From NCBI RefSeq assembly GCF_014638275.1, contig NZ_BMFJ01000001.1, forward strand, positions 1,972,338 through 2,036,337: a DNA stretch of 64,000 nt. The letters are read 5' to 3'. The stretch comes from Primorskyibacter flagellatus (GTDB lineage: Bacteria > Pseudomonadota > Alphaproteobacteria > Rhodobacterales > Rhodobacteraceae). The notes below the pieces were generated by a model. It made no database searches, was not told the origin of the DNA, and saw nothing but the letters and a program-made list of their open reading frames with translations. Positions 8,936 to 17,533 of the stretch are shown piece by piece. Position 1 is the first letter of the stretch; each line of letters opens with the position of its first letter. Both the position numbers and the translations under genes were made by a program.

Positions 8936-9688
8936 ATGATGCTTTCGGGAAAACACGCCATCGTCACCGGGGGCGGGACGGGGATCGGCCTTGCGATTGC
9001 GCGGGCTCTGGTGTCCGAGGGGGCGCAGGTCACCATCACCGGTCGCCGCATGGAGGTTCTGGAACAGGTGGCGGAGCCAGGCATGTTCCCGATGGTCATG
9101 GACGTGACCGACGAATCCCAGATCGTCGGCGTGACGGCCGAGGCGGTCGCGGCGCGCGGTCCGATCCAGATATGCGTGGCCAACGCGGGGATCGCGGAGG
9201 GGAAGAAGCTGCACAAGACCTCGTCGGAGTTCTGGCGCAAGATCATGTCGACCAACCTCGACGGATGCTTCTACACGGTGCGCGAGAGCCTCAAATCGAT
9301 GATGACGACGGACTGGGGCCGGGTGATCGCCGTGTCGTCCATCGCCGGGGTGCGCGGATCGGCGGGGGCCGGTGCCTACGCGGCCTCCAAGCACGGGGTG
9401 ATCGGCATGATCCGGTCGTTCGCAGAGGATTTCCTCGGCGAGCCCTATACGTTCAATTCGATCTGCCCGGGCTATGTGGACACGCCGATCGTGACGCGGA
9501 ACACCGACTCCATCTCTCAGCGTGCGGGGGTGAGCGAGCAGGAAGCGCGGGACATGATGATCAACCTCAACCGACACAAGCGCCTGATCACGCCCGAGGA
9601 AATCGGTGCCGCGGCGCTGTGGCTATGCAATCCGCTGTCGGAAAGCACGAACGGGACGGAGGTCCTGATCGGTGGCGGGCAGGTGTGA
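8936..9688 (+). CDS. SDR-family NAD(P)-dependent oxidoreductase
   Basis: Classical short-chain dehydrogenase/reductase of 250 aa. It has the cofactor loop TGGGTGIG (11-18), NAG at 83-85, N107, S134/S135, and the YAASK active site (Y148, K152). The C-terminus (NGTEVLIGGGQV) is typical of FabG/hydroxybutyrate dehydrogenase-like members. Start is one of two adjacent ATG codons (8936 or 8939) after GGAGGAG. A 21-bp inverted repeat just before the ribosome site may be an operator. The substrate is not identifiable; it stands alone, flanked downstream by a repeat element. Confidence 0.88.
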   Translation: MMLSGKHAIVTGGGTGIGLAIARALVSEGAQVTITGRRMEVLEQVAEPGMFPMVMDVTDESQIVGVTAEAVAARGPIQICVANAGIAEGKKLHKTSSEFWRKIMSTNLDGCFYTVRESLKSMMTTDWGRVIAVSSIAGVRGSAGAGAYAASKHGVIGMIRSFAEDFLGEPYTFNSICPGYVDTPIVTRNTDSISQRAGVSEQEARDMMINLNRHKRLITPEEIGAAALWLCNPLSESTNGTEVLIGGGQV

Positions 9689-9711
9689 GGACGGTTTATC
9701 GGCTCGCGCCG

Positions 9712-9826
9712 CGTCATCCTCGGGCTTGACCCGGGGATCTCCCCGACCAGCGCGCATCCGGATGGGTCGGCGGTGAATGATGGCGACAGATGGCAAGAGA
9801 TCCTCGGGTCAGGCCCGAGGATGACG
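9712..9826. repeat. Interspersed palindromic element, family 1, paired copy
   Basis: Two inverted arms, CGTCATCCTCGGGCTTGACC at 9712 and its near reverse complement ending GAGGATGACG at 9826, each itself partly palindromic, around a unique 55-bp centre. The same unit recurs at 14345, 22255 and 57403. Confidence 0.75.
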
Positions 9827-9851
9827 GGACTCAGGGGAGCCCGGCCTGCCC

Positions 9852-10442
9852 TCAGCCCCTGAGCGCGCGCCCCATCAGATCCGCATAGACCGCCAGCCGG
9901 GCGACGTAGTCGTCATAGCCCGTTGCGCTGGCCTTCTGTCCGTATTGCCCGGCGATGATCGCGGTCGCGGCTGCCGCCGCGCCGCCCTCGGGCAGGCGAA
10001 CCCGCCCGGCGGCGGCCTCACGCCGCAGCCACTCGGTCCAGACGCCGTGCATACGTGCGTCACCTTCGGCGACCAGCGCGGCAATCTCGCCGGTCTTGAT
10101 CTGCAACATCTCCTCTCCGTGCGGGCTGTCGAGCAGGAAGCGCGCCATGTCCCCGGCGGTGGAGAAGCAGCCGAGGCGGATCGCCTCCTCAAGCGTCGCA
10201 CCGGAGGACAGGGCGGTTGCCAGATCCTCAACCGCCTTGGCGAAGAAGATGCGCACACCGGTCGAAAGGATGTCTTCCTTGTTTCGGAAGTGCTGGTAAA
10301 GCGCCGCGCGGGACATGCCGGCGGCCGCCGCGATATCCTCCATCGACGAGCGTTTCAGCCCGTAGGCCGCAAAGACGCCAAGCGCCGCATTCAGGATGCG
10401 CGCCTGTTTTTCATCAATGTCATCGGGCAGTTGCAGGAACAT
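9852..10442 (-). CDS. TetR-family transcriptional regulator
   Basis: 196-aa repressor-type regulator. The N-terminal HTH spans about residues 12-57 (ARILNAALGVFAAYGLKRSSMEDIAAAAGMSRAALYQHFRNKEDIL), matching TetR_N; the C-terminal helices would bind an effector. The start is placed at MFLQLPDD because the longer in-frame extension would run across the shared promoter. It is divergent from the molybdenum hydroxylase genes, so it probably controls them. A perfect TGTCAATTGACA palindrome lies between the two. Confidence 0.9.
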   Translation of the reverse strand: MFLQLPDDIDEKQARILNAALGVFAAYGLKRSSMEDIAAAAGMSRAALYQHFRNKEDILSTGVRIFFAKAVEDLATALSSGATLEEAIRLGCFSTAGDMARFLLDSPHGEEMLQIKTGEIAALVAEGDARMHGVWTEWLRREAAAGRVRLPEGGAAAAATAIIAGQYGQKASATGYDDYVARLAVYADLMGRALRG

Positions 10443-10472
10443 CCCTGATGATCTGACAGATCCCGTAGATTT

Positions 10473-10484
10473 TGTCAATTGACA
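10473..10484. promoter_or_regulatory. Candidate TetR operator
   Basis: Perfect 12-bp palindrome TGTCAATTGACA in the 93-bp divergent gap between the TetR gene and the hydroxylase operon, with further TGACA half-sites nearby. Position fits autoregulation and control of the operon. Confidence 0.5.
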
Positions 10485-10535
10485 CACTGACACTTTCGCC
10501 ACATTTTGTCATCACGTTCAACCGGAGGCGATTCC

Positions 10536-10997
10536 ATGGCCAATCTGACGATCAACGGCACCGCGCACAGCGTCGACCTGCCCGACGAGGTGCCCCTGCT
10601 CTGGGCGCTGCGCGACGGGCTGAACATGACCGGCACCAAGTACGGCTGCGGCGTTGCGGCCTGCGGGGCCTGTACCGTGCATATCGACGGGGAAGCCGTG
10701 CGGTCCTGCCAGGTCGCGCTTGGCGATGTCTGGGGCGAGGTCACGACGATCGAGGGGCTCGGCACGCCGGAAGACATGGCGATCCTGCAGCAGGCCTGGG
10801 TGGATCATCAGGTGGCACAGTGCGGCTACTGCCAGTCCGGGCAGATCATGCAGGCGGCAGCGCTACTGGCAGTAACGCCCGAACCGACGGACGAGGAGAT
10901 CGACGAGGCGATGGCCGGCAACCTCTGCCGCTGTGGAACTTATCCGCGGATACGTTCTGCTATCCACGACGCCGCCAAGCAGATGCAGGGAGCCTGA
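10536..10997 (+). CDS. (2Fe-2S)-binding small subunit of a molybdenum hydroxylase (IorA-like)
   Basis: 153-aa electron-transfer subunit of the xanthine oxidase family. The plant-type ferredoxin cluster ligands are C38, C43, C46 and C58; the second, alpha-helical cluster uses C96-GY-C99 and C131-R-C133. This matches isoquinoline 1-oxidoreductase alpha subunit and aldehyde dehydrogenase small subunits. Start ATG follows GGAGG. The large subunit starts 3 nt after the stop. A two-subunit system without a separate FAD subunit usually passes electrons to a membrane cytochrome or similar acceptor. Confidence 0.92.
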   Translation: MANLTINGTAHSVDLPDEVPLLWALRDGLNMTGTKYGCGVAACGACTVHIDGEAVRSCQVALGDVWGEVTTIEGLGTPEDMAILQQAWVDHQVAQCGYCQSGQIMQAAALLAVTPEPTDEEIDEAMAGNLCRCGTYPRIRSAIHDAAKQMQGA

Positions 10998-11000
10998 GCC

Positions 11001-13244
11001 ATGAGCCGCATCGGCAAGATCGCCCGCCGTTCCTTCCTGATCGGATCCGCCGCCATCGCCGGCGGCGTGGCCTTCGGGGTCTACGCCGCCCGCCGCCCCG
11101 CGCCCAACCCGCTTGTGCCGGGGGAGGGCGAGGTCGCGCTGAACCCCTTCGTGCTGATCGACGGCGAGGGCGTCACGGTGATCGTCCCCAAGGCCGAAAT
11201 GGGTCAGGGCGTGCGCACCACCTGGGCCACGCTGGTGGCAGAGGAGCTGGACATCGCGCCCGACGCCCTGCGCATCGAACACGGTCCTCCGGGCAAGGCC
11301 TATTACAACCGGGGCATGGGCGCGCAGGCGCTGCCGATGCCGGAATACAAGGTGTCGGGCTGGGCCGAGACGATCGGCAACCAGCTGACCGTGGTCGGCA
11401 AGTTCTTCGACATGCAGGTCACCGGCGGATCGACCTCCACCGTCGACGGGTTCGAAAAGATGCGCCACGCCGGGGCCTCTGCCCGCGAGACGCTGAAGGA
11501 GGCTGCGGCGCGGCGGTTCGGGGTGTCCCGGTCATCGCTGAAGACCGAGGATGGCGCCGTGGTCGCGCCGGACGGCACCCGCCTGCCCTACACGGAGCTG
11601 GCGGTTGAGGCCGCAGAGCTTGACCCGGTGACGGCCGATCTGCGGCCCCGGTCCGACTGGCGCTACCTTGGCAAGAGCCAGCCGCGCGAAGACCAGATGC
11701 CAAAGGCGACCGGGACGGCTGAGTTCTCCATCGACGTACGCCTGCCGGGCATGAAGTTCGCGGCTCTCAAGCGGAACCCGTACCAGGGCGGCGCGATGAA
11801 GGGCTTCGACCCGGCGGCGGCGCTGGAGGTGCCGGGGGTCGAGCAGGTCGTGGACCTTGGCGACGGGGTGGCGGTGGTCGCGACGAATTCGTGGTCGGCC
11901 ATGCAGGGGGCGGAGGCTGTGGTCTTCGACTGGGCCGAGGGCCCCTACCCCGCCACGACGGAAGAGATGTACGACGCCTTCGCCCGCGCGATGGAGGGCG
12001 ACGCGAACTCTGCCCTGCTTGACAACGGCGATGCAGACACGATGCCCGAGGGCGCAACGGAGGTCCTGGCCGACTACCGCGTGCCCTACCTGAGCCATGC
12101 GCAGATGGAGCCGCTGTCGGGCACCGCCGTCTACCATGGCGACCGGATGGAGATCTGGTCGGGCAACCAGCTACCCATCCACTGCCGCCGCGCCGCCGCT
12201 GCCGAGGCCGGTCTGCCGGAGGAAGCCGTGACCATGCACACCACCCTCATGGGCGGCGGGTTCGGGCGGCGGGGCTACACGGATTTCACCGCCTATGCCG
12301 CGCGGCTGGCGGTGAAGCTGCCGGGCGTTCCGGTCCAGCTGCTCTGGTCGCGGGAGGAGGACATGACCCACGGCTTCTACCGGCCCGGCGCGATCGCCTC
12401 GTTCCGGGGCGGGGTGAAGGACGGGACGGCCGTGCTGCTGGACGGGAAGATCGCCGGGCAGTCGGCGACGGCGTCCTACATGGAGATCCTCGTCGGCATG
12501 GCGCCTCCGGGGCCGGACAAGATCCACGTGGAAGGCGCATTCGACCAGCCCTATGCGATCCCGAATGCGCGGGTACGCGGGTACTTGGCCAAATTCGGCC
12601 TGCCGGTCGGCCCGTGGCGGTCGGTCGGGGCCTCGGTCAACGGCTTCTTCCTGGACAGTTTCATGGATGAGATGGCGCATGCCGCCGGAGCCGACCCGCT
12701 GGAATTCCGGCTGGCGCTGATGCGGGGCGAGGACGCGCGGTCAGCAGGGGTGCTTGAGGCGGTCAGGGAGGCCTCGGGCTGGACCGGGGCGACGCCGGAG
12801 GGCGTGGGACGCGGCGTGGCCTTCTGTTATTCCTTCGGCACGCCGGTGGCGGAGGTGATCGAGGTGCACCAGACCGACGCCGGGATCAGGATTGCCAAGG
12901 CCTGGATCGCGGCGGATCCGGGGCTTGCGCTGGACCCGGACAACGTGAAGGCGCAGCTGTTCGGCGGTCTTGCCTACGGGCTGTCAGCGGCGCTGCACCA
13001 GCAGATCACCTTCGCGGACGGCGCGGCGGAGCAGCTGAATTACTACGATTATGACGCGATCCGGATGCACACGATGCCCGAGGTTGTGGACATCCGGATC
13101 GTGGAGAGCGGCCACCGGATCAGCGGGATCGGGGAACCCGGGACCCCTCCGGCAGCGGCGGCGCTGGCGAATGCGCTGTTCGACCTGACGGGGAAGCGGG
13201 CGCGGACCCTGCCGCTCGCGGGGGAATTCGATTTCGTGACGTGA
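11001..13244 (+). CDS. Molybdopterin-binding large subunit of a molybdenum hydroxylase (IorB-like), Tat substrate
   Basis: 747-aa catalytic subunit of the xanthine dehydrogenase superfamily that hydroxylates an N-heterocycle or oxidises an aldehyde using a Mo-cytosine-dinucleotide cofactor. The N-terminus has a twin-arginine signal, ARRSFLIGSAAIAGG, so the folded enzyme is exported. Family motifs include GQGVRTTW (Mo-co binding), TLMGGGFGRRGYTDF, and the catalytic Glu in GIGEPGTPP near the C-terminus. The small subunit is just upstream; the TetR gene is divergent. No cofactor-insertion chaperone (XdhC type) is in the window. The true substrate cannot be read from sequence. Confidence 0.9.
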   Translation: MSRIGKIARRSFLIGSAAIAGGVAFGVYAARRPAPNPLVPGEGEVALNPFVLIDGEGVTVIVPKAEMGQGVRTTWATLVAEELDIAPDALRIEHGPPGKAYYNRGMGAQALPMPEYKVSGWAETIGNQLTVVGKFFDMQVTGGSTSTVDGFEKMRHAGASARETLKEAAARRFGVSRSSLKTEDGAVVAPDGTRLPYTELAVEAAELDPVTADLRPRSDWRYLGKSQPREDQMPKATGTAEFSIDVRLPGMKFAALKRNPYQGGAMKGFDPAAALEVPGVEQVVDLGDGVAVVATNSWSAMQGAEAVVFDWAEGPYPATTEEMYDAFARAMEGDANSALLDNGDADTMPEGATEVLADYRVPYLSHAQMEPLSGTAVYHGDRMEIWSGNQLPIHCRRAAAAEAGLPEEAVTMHTTLMGGGFGRRGYTDFTAYAARLAVKLPGVPVQLLWSREEDMTHGFYRPGAIASFRGGVKDGTAVLLDGKIAGQSATASYMEILVGMAPPGPDKIHVEGAFDQPYAIPNARVRGYLAKFGLPVGPWRSVGASVNGFFLDSFMDEMAHAAGADPLEFRLALMRGEDARSAGVLEAVREASGWTGATPEGVGRGVAFCYSFGTPVAEVIEVHQTDAGIRIAKAWIAADPGLALDPDNVKAQLFGGLAYGLSAALHQQITFADGAAEQLNYYDYDAIRMHTMPEVVDIRIVESGHRISGIGEPGTPPAAAALANALFDLTGKRARTLPLAGEFDFVT

Positions 13245-13257
13245 GGGGGTGCCGGGT

Positions 13258-13367
13258 GCCGGGCTGAAGCCCGGCCTACGCGGAGTGTTGGGGAGCGGGA
13301 TGGTGGATGGTGGCCTACTGGCCGTCGCGGCGCTTGCCGCATGCGTAGGGTGGGCTTTCAGCCCACC
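13258..13367. repeat. Interspersed palindromic element, family 2, head-to-head pair
   Basis: CCGGGCTGAAGCCCGGCCTACG at the left and GCGTAGGGTGGGCTTTCAGCCCACC at the right are two inverted copies of a GTAGGgcGGGCTTcAGCCCgCC palindrome around about 60 bp. It resembles the REP/BIME layout. Other copies at 22208 and 52070. Confidence 0.7.
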
Positions 13368-13385
13368 ACCGTTCCCGGAACCCGC

Positions 13386-14165
13386 TCATGCACTCCTTGC
13401 CAGCCGCAGGGGCTGGCGGCGTTCCATCCACGCCCGCGCGGCCTCGCCGAACGCGGCGAAAAGCGGCTTGGACACCGGGTCCTCCGCCGCCTTGTATTCC
13501 GGGTGCCACTGAACGGAGAGAGTGAACCCCGGCGCGTCCTTCACATAGGCGGCCTCCGGCGTGCCGTCCGGGGCGGTGCCGTCGATGACGAAGCGTTCGC
13601 CGGCGCGGATGACGCCCTGGCCATGCAGGGTGTTGGTCATGACCTCCGTCGCGCCGAAGACACGGTGGAAAGGCCCGCCTTCAGTCACCGTCACCTTGTG
13701 GCGCAGGGCGAATTTCTCCTCCAGCGTGCCGTCCGGAGGCATGCGATGGTTCATCCGGCCCGGCAGGTCGCGGATTTCGGGATGCAGGCAGGAGCCCATG
13801 GCGACCGCGACCTCCTGGAACCCGCGGCATATGCCAAGAAACGGCTGTCCGCGCTCCACGCAGGCCCGGACCAGCGGCAGGGTTATCGCATCCCGGCAGC
13901 GGTCGAAGGTGCCATGTGCGGCGGTTTCGCATTCGCCGTATTCCTCGGGGTGCACGTTCGGGCGGCCGCCGGTCAGGACGAAGCCGTCGAAGGTGTCGAG
14001 CAGGTCCTCGACCGTCACCATGGCAGGGTCGGCGGGGATCAACAGCGGCATCCCGCCCGAGGCCTCGGCCACGGCGGCAGAGTTCATCACTCCGCCGGCA
14101 TGGGTGCGGTAGCTGTCGTTGACGATATGCAGATTGGTGATGATGCCGATGCGGGGGCGTGACAT
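13386..14165 (-). CDS. Class I glutamine amidotransferase-like gamma-Glu hydrolase (PuuD type)
   Basis: 259-aa peptidase C26 family protein, related to gamma-glutamyl-GABA hydrolase of putrescine breakdown. The nucleophile C113 lies in FLGICRGFQE, and the partners H221 and E223 in VQWHPEYKA. The N-terminus RIGIITN and the TGGRPNVHP segment are typical. Start ATG at 14165 is preceded by a striking inverted repeat (14179-14210). No glutamate-putrescine ligase (PuuA) or PuuR is adjacent, so the pathway link is inference. Confidence 0.85.
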   Translation of the reverse strand: MSRPRIGIITNLHIVNDSYRTHAGGVMNSAAVAEASGGMPLLIPADPAMVTVEDLLDTFDGFVLTGGRPNVHPEEYGECETAAHGTFDRCRDAITLPLVRACVERGQPFLGICRGFQEVAVAMGSCLHPEIRDLPGRMNHRMPPDGTLEEKFALRHKVTVTEGGPFHRVFGATEVMTNTLHGQGVIRAGERFVIDGTAPDGTPEAAYVKDAPGFTLSVQWHPEYKAAEDPVSKPLFAAFGEAARAWMERRQPLRLARSA

Positions 14166-14178
14166 GTTGGGTCCGGGG

Positions 14179-14210
14179 CTGTTTCTGTCACAAAATATAT
14201 ACAGAAACAG
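14179..14210 (-). promoter_or_regulatory. Operator-like inverted repeat before the PuuD-like gene
   Basis: Perfect 10-bp arms CTGTTTCTGT and ACAGAAACAG around an AT-rich 12-bp centre that contains TATATTTTG on the gene's strand, a likely -10 region. It ends 14 bp from the start codon, so a bound dimer would block the promoter. Confidence 0.6.
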
Positions 14211-14344
14211 GCCTCCGGGAAATGGCCGACACTGTGCGCAGGTGCAGATGCCCCTGTGAAGGCCCGTCAAATGTGCAAAGGGCGGGCGTTCGTGCTTGCG
14301 CAGGCAGCTATCGTCCCTTGGGCCGGGAACGACGGGGGATGTGC

Positions 14345-14373
14345 GTGATCCTCGGGTCGCACCCGAGGATGAC
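14345..14373. repeat. Interspersed palindromic element, family 1, single arm
   Basis: ATCCTCGGGT and ACCCGAGGAT flank a short centre, ending GATGAC as in the paired copies at 9712, 22255 and 57403. Only one arm is present. Confidence 0.65.
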
Positions 14374-14403
14374 TGTTATTCGGGACGAAGTGCGGGCTAC
14401 CCG

Positions 14404-14598
14404 TCAATCGGCGGGTTCGGTAGCCCCCGTGCGCCCGTCGATCTGGACATCGGACCCTGAGGGGGCGGAACCGTCGGTTGCGGCCACGGTGATGGCGGCA
14501 CCCATGATGCCGCCGAACAGCAGCGCGGCGATGATGCCCCAGATCGGTCCGCGGTGGCGGCTGGCCTGACGTTCGACGTTGGTGGTAGGTGCGGACAT
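14404..14598 (-). CDS. Small single-pass membrane protein, function unknown
   Basis: 64-aa protein with a basic N-terminus (VERQASRHRGP), one hydrophobic helix at about residues 19-40 (IWGIIAALLFGGIMGAAITVAA) and a polar tail. The start is set by AAGGAG 7 nt upstream. It is too short and featureless to assign to a family. It lies between two control regions and is divergent from pepN. Confidence 0.65.
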   Translation of the reverse strand: MSAPTTNVERQASRHRGPIWGIIAALLFGGIMGAAITVAATDGSAPSGSDVQIDGRTGATEPAD

Positions 14599-14782
14599 GG
14601 CTGTCTCCTTTGCTCTGTGCTTGGGAGGACAACGCGCGTCGGGGCGATGAGGTCCACCGCCCCCTCGGATCGCGGTATCGTGACAGTACCCCGCCTTCGC
14701 CACCCCCCTGCCCGCCGCCCTCCCCTTGCATCCCTCCCGCCGGGCTGGGACAACGGCGCCAACCGACAGCAGGAGCAGCGCC

Positions 14783-17332
14783 ATGAAGGACGCCGAAAGC
14801 CCGACGATCTACCTCGCAGACTATACACCTCCGAACTGGCTGGTGGAGGAGGTGCATCTGACCTTCCGCCTCGCCCCGCGTTCGACCCGCGTTCTGTCGC
14901 GCGTCCGGTTTGCACCGAACCCTGCGGCCATGTCGCGCGCGTTCTTCCTTGAGGGGGAGGAGTTGACGCTGATCTCCGCCAGGATCGACGGTGCGGAGGT
15001 CAAGCCGGAGGTGACGCCGGAGGGCCTGACCTGCGCGGTGCCGGACGGGCCCTTCCTCTGGGAAGCCGAGGTGGAGATCGCGCCGGAGGCCAACACGGCG
15101 CTCGAGGGGCTCTATCTCTCCAACGGGATGTACACGACCCAGTGCGAGGCGCAGGGGTTCCGCAAGATCACCTACTACCCTGACCGGCCCGACGTCATGT
15201 CGGTCTTCACCGTCCGCATCGAATCCGATCTGCCTGTCCTGCTGTCGAACGGCAACAGGGTGGCGCAGGGCGACGGCTTTGCCGAATGGCACGACCCCTG
15301 GCCCAAGCCTGCCTACCTGTTCGCGCTGGTCGCTGGTGACCTGCTGGCGCTGCCGGGGTCATTCACGACGCGGTCCGGCAAGGCGGTGGAGCTGAACGTC
15401 TGGGTCAGGAAGGGCGACGAGGACAAGTGCGACTTTGCCATGGAGGCGCTGAAGAAGTCGATGAAGTGGGACGAGGACGTCTACGGGCGGGAATACGACC
15501 TCGACATCTTCAACATCGTGGCGGTCGACGATTTCAACATGGGGGCGATGGAGAACAAGGGGCTGAACATTTTCAACTCCTCGGCCGTTCTTGCGTCCCC
15601 CGAAACCGCGACGGACGCGAATTTCGAGCGGATCGAGGCGATCATCGCGCATGAGTACTTCCACAACTGGACCGGCAACCGCATCACCTGCCGCGATTGG
15701 TTCCAGCTGTGCCTGAAAGAGGGGCTGACAGTCTTCCGCGACGCCCAGTTCACCGCGGACATGCGATCGGAGCCGGTGAAGCGGATCAGCGACGTGCTGG
15801 ACCTGCGGGGTCGACAGTTCCGCGAGGACGGGGGACCTCTGGCGCATCCGGTACGGCCGGAGAGCTTCAAGGAGATCAACAACTTCTACACCGCGACCGT
15901 CTATGAGAAGGGGGCCGAGGTGATCGGAATGCTCAAGCGGCTGGTCGGGGATGACGGGTACGGCAAGGCGGTACAGTTGTATTTCGACCGGCACGACGGG
16001 CAGGCCTGCACGATCGAGGACTGGCTGAAGGTGTTCGAGGATGCCACGGGCCGCGACCTGACGCAGTTCAAGCGCTGGTACAGCCAGGCCGGGACCCCGG
16101 TCGTGACGATGACGGATTCCTATGCGGACGGCACCTACACCGTGACGTTGAAGCAGACCCTGCCCGACACGCCCGGCCAGACCGACAAGCAGCCGCAGGT
16201 GATCCCCTTTGCCATCGGGCTTCTCGACCCCTCTGGGGCGGAGGTGGTGCCGACCACCCTTCTCGAGCTGACCGAGCGGGAGCAGAGCTTTGCGTTCGAG
16301 GGGCTGAAGGCGCGACCGGTGCCCTCGCCCCTGCGCGGTTTCTCCGCTCCGGTCGTACTGGATCACGCCACGGATAATGCGGCGCGGGCCTTTCTGCTGG
16401 CGCATGACACCGACCCCTTCAACAGGTGGGAGGCCGGGCGGCAGCTGGCAAAATCCGCGCTGGTGGCGATGATCGGCGGCGGGCAGTCGCCGGACGCGGC
16501 CTATCTCGACGGACTGCGTGCGCTGGTGACGGATGAAACGCTGGACCCGGCCTTCCGCGCGCTGGCCCTGTCGCTGCCGTCGGAGGACGACCTCGCGCAG
16601 GCCTTTGCCGATGCCGGGCGCACCCCCGATCCGCAGGCGATCTGGGAAGGACGCGAGGCAATGCGCTCTGCCGTGGCAGAGGTGCTGGCCGACGCGCTTC
16701 CCGCGCTTTACGCGCGCCATCTGGTCACCGGACCCTACAGCCCGGAGGCGGGGCCCGCGGGCAAGCGGGCGCTGACGAACGCCCTGCTGGCCCTGATCTC
16801 CCGCACCGACGGGGGCGCTGCGGCACGGGCGCAATACGCCGCTGCCGACAACATGACACAGCAGCTTGGCGCGCTGTCGGCCCTTCTGGGCGCGGGACAG
16901 GGGGCGGAGGAACTTGCCGCCTTCGCGGATCAGTGGCGCCACGAACGGCTGGTGATGGACAAGTGGTTCATGATCCAGGTGGCCCAGGCCCGGCCCGAAG
17001 CGGCGGCGGCCACCGCGGCCGCGCTGGCGGAGCGGGATGACTTCACCCTGACCAACCCGAACCGCTTCCGCGCGGTCTTCGGTGCGCTGGCGATGAACCA
17101 GGCCGGTTTCCACCATGCGTCGGGGGACGGATACCGTCTGCTGGCAGACTGGCTGATCCGGCTCGACCCGCTCAACCCGCAGACGACGGCGCGGATGTGT
17201 TCGGCCTTCCAGACCTGGCGGAGATACGATGCGGACCGGAAAGAGATGATGCAGGCGCAGCTGGAACGAATTGCCGCGCTGCCGAAACTGAGCCGGGACA
17301 CCGGGGAAATGGTCGGACGGATACTCGGGTAA
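14783..17332 (+). CDS. pepN: Aminopeptidase N (M1 zinc metallopeptidase)
   Basis: 849-aa cytoplasmic aminopeptidase that removes N-terminal residues from peptides. The M1 signature is complete: GAMENKG exopeptidase motif, zinc ligands H290-E-Y-F-H294 and E313 (LKEGLTVF), and the following segment EKGAEVIGMLKRLVG with its Tyr region. Length fits the proteobacterial PepN class (about 870). Start ATG at 14783 is after AGGAG. A hairpin lies 18 nt after the stop. Confidence 0.96.
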   Translation: MKDAESPTIYLADYTPPNWLVEEVHLTFRLAPRSTRVLSRVRFAPNPAAMSRAFFLEGEELTLISARIDGAEVKPEVTPEGLTCAVPDGPFLWEAEVEIAPEANTALEGLYLSNGMYTTQCEAQGFRKITYYPDRPDVMSVFTVRIESDLPVLLSNGNRVAQGDGFAEWHDPWPKPAYLFALVAGDLLALPGSFTTRSGKAVELNVWVRKGDEDKCDFAMEALKKSMKWDEDVYGREYDLDIFNIVAVDDFNMGAMENKGLNIFNSSAVLASPETATDANFERIEAIIAHEYFHNWTGNRITCRDWFQLCLKEGLTVFRDAQFTADMRSEPVKRISDVLDLRGRQFREDGGPLAHPVRPESFKEINNFYTATVYEKGAEVIGMLKRLVGDDGYGKAVQLYFDRHDGQACTIEDWLKVFEDATGRDLTQFKRWYSQAGTPVVTMTDSYADGTYTVTLKQTLPDTPGQTDKQPQVIPFAIGLLDPSGAEVVPTTLLELTEREQSFAFEGLKARPVPSPLRGFSAPVVLDHATDNAARAFLLAHDTDPFNRWEAGRQLAKSALVAMIGGGQSPDAAYLDGLRALVTDETLDPAFRALALSLPSEDDLAQAFADAGRTPDPQAIWEGREAMRSAVAEVLADALPALYARHLVTGPYSPEAGPAGKRALTNALLALISRTDGGAAARAQYAAADNMTQQLGALSALLGAGQGAEELAAFADQWRHERLVMDKWFMIQVAQARPEAAAATAAALAERDDFTLTNPNRFRAVFGALAMNQAGFHHASGDGYRLLADWLIRLDPLNPQTTARMCSAFQTWRRYDADRKEMMQAQLERIAALPKLSRDTGEMVGRILG

Positions 17333-17349
17333 TCATTCGATATTCCGAC

Positions 17350-17379
17350 GGGGCGCCGGGACAATGAATCCCGCGCCCC
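17350..17379 (+). terminator. Hairpin after pepN, probable terminator
   Basis: Interrupted stem GGGGCG-(C)-CGGGA pairing with TCCCG-CGCCCC, 7-nt loop. No clear T run follows, so function as an intrinsic terminator is uncertain. Confidence 0.45.
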
Positions 17380-17434
17380 GGCATTGTATCCATTGGAAGA
17401 ACTGCCGCATTGCAGAAAGACATTTATTGCACAT

Positions 17435-17510
17435 GCATCTTTGCAATTCGAAATATTGATGCATCTCAATTGTCGAATTTACGGTCCTGAGGGTGCATTT
17501 GCATTCGAGT
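17435..17510 (+). promoter_or_regulatory. AT-rich region with three imperfect direct repeats upstream of the VPLPA gene
   Basis: Repeats GCATCTTTGCAATTCGAA (17435), GCATCTCAATTGTCGAAT (17461) and GCATTTGCATTCGAGT (17495) share GCATyt...TTCGA. The stretch 17400-17530 is far more AT-rich than its surroundings and is the only plausible promoter region for the next gene. Confidence 0.4.
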
Positions 17511-17533
17511 AACTTTTATCGGGACAATAAATC

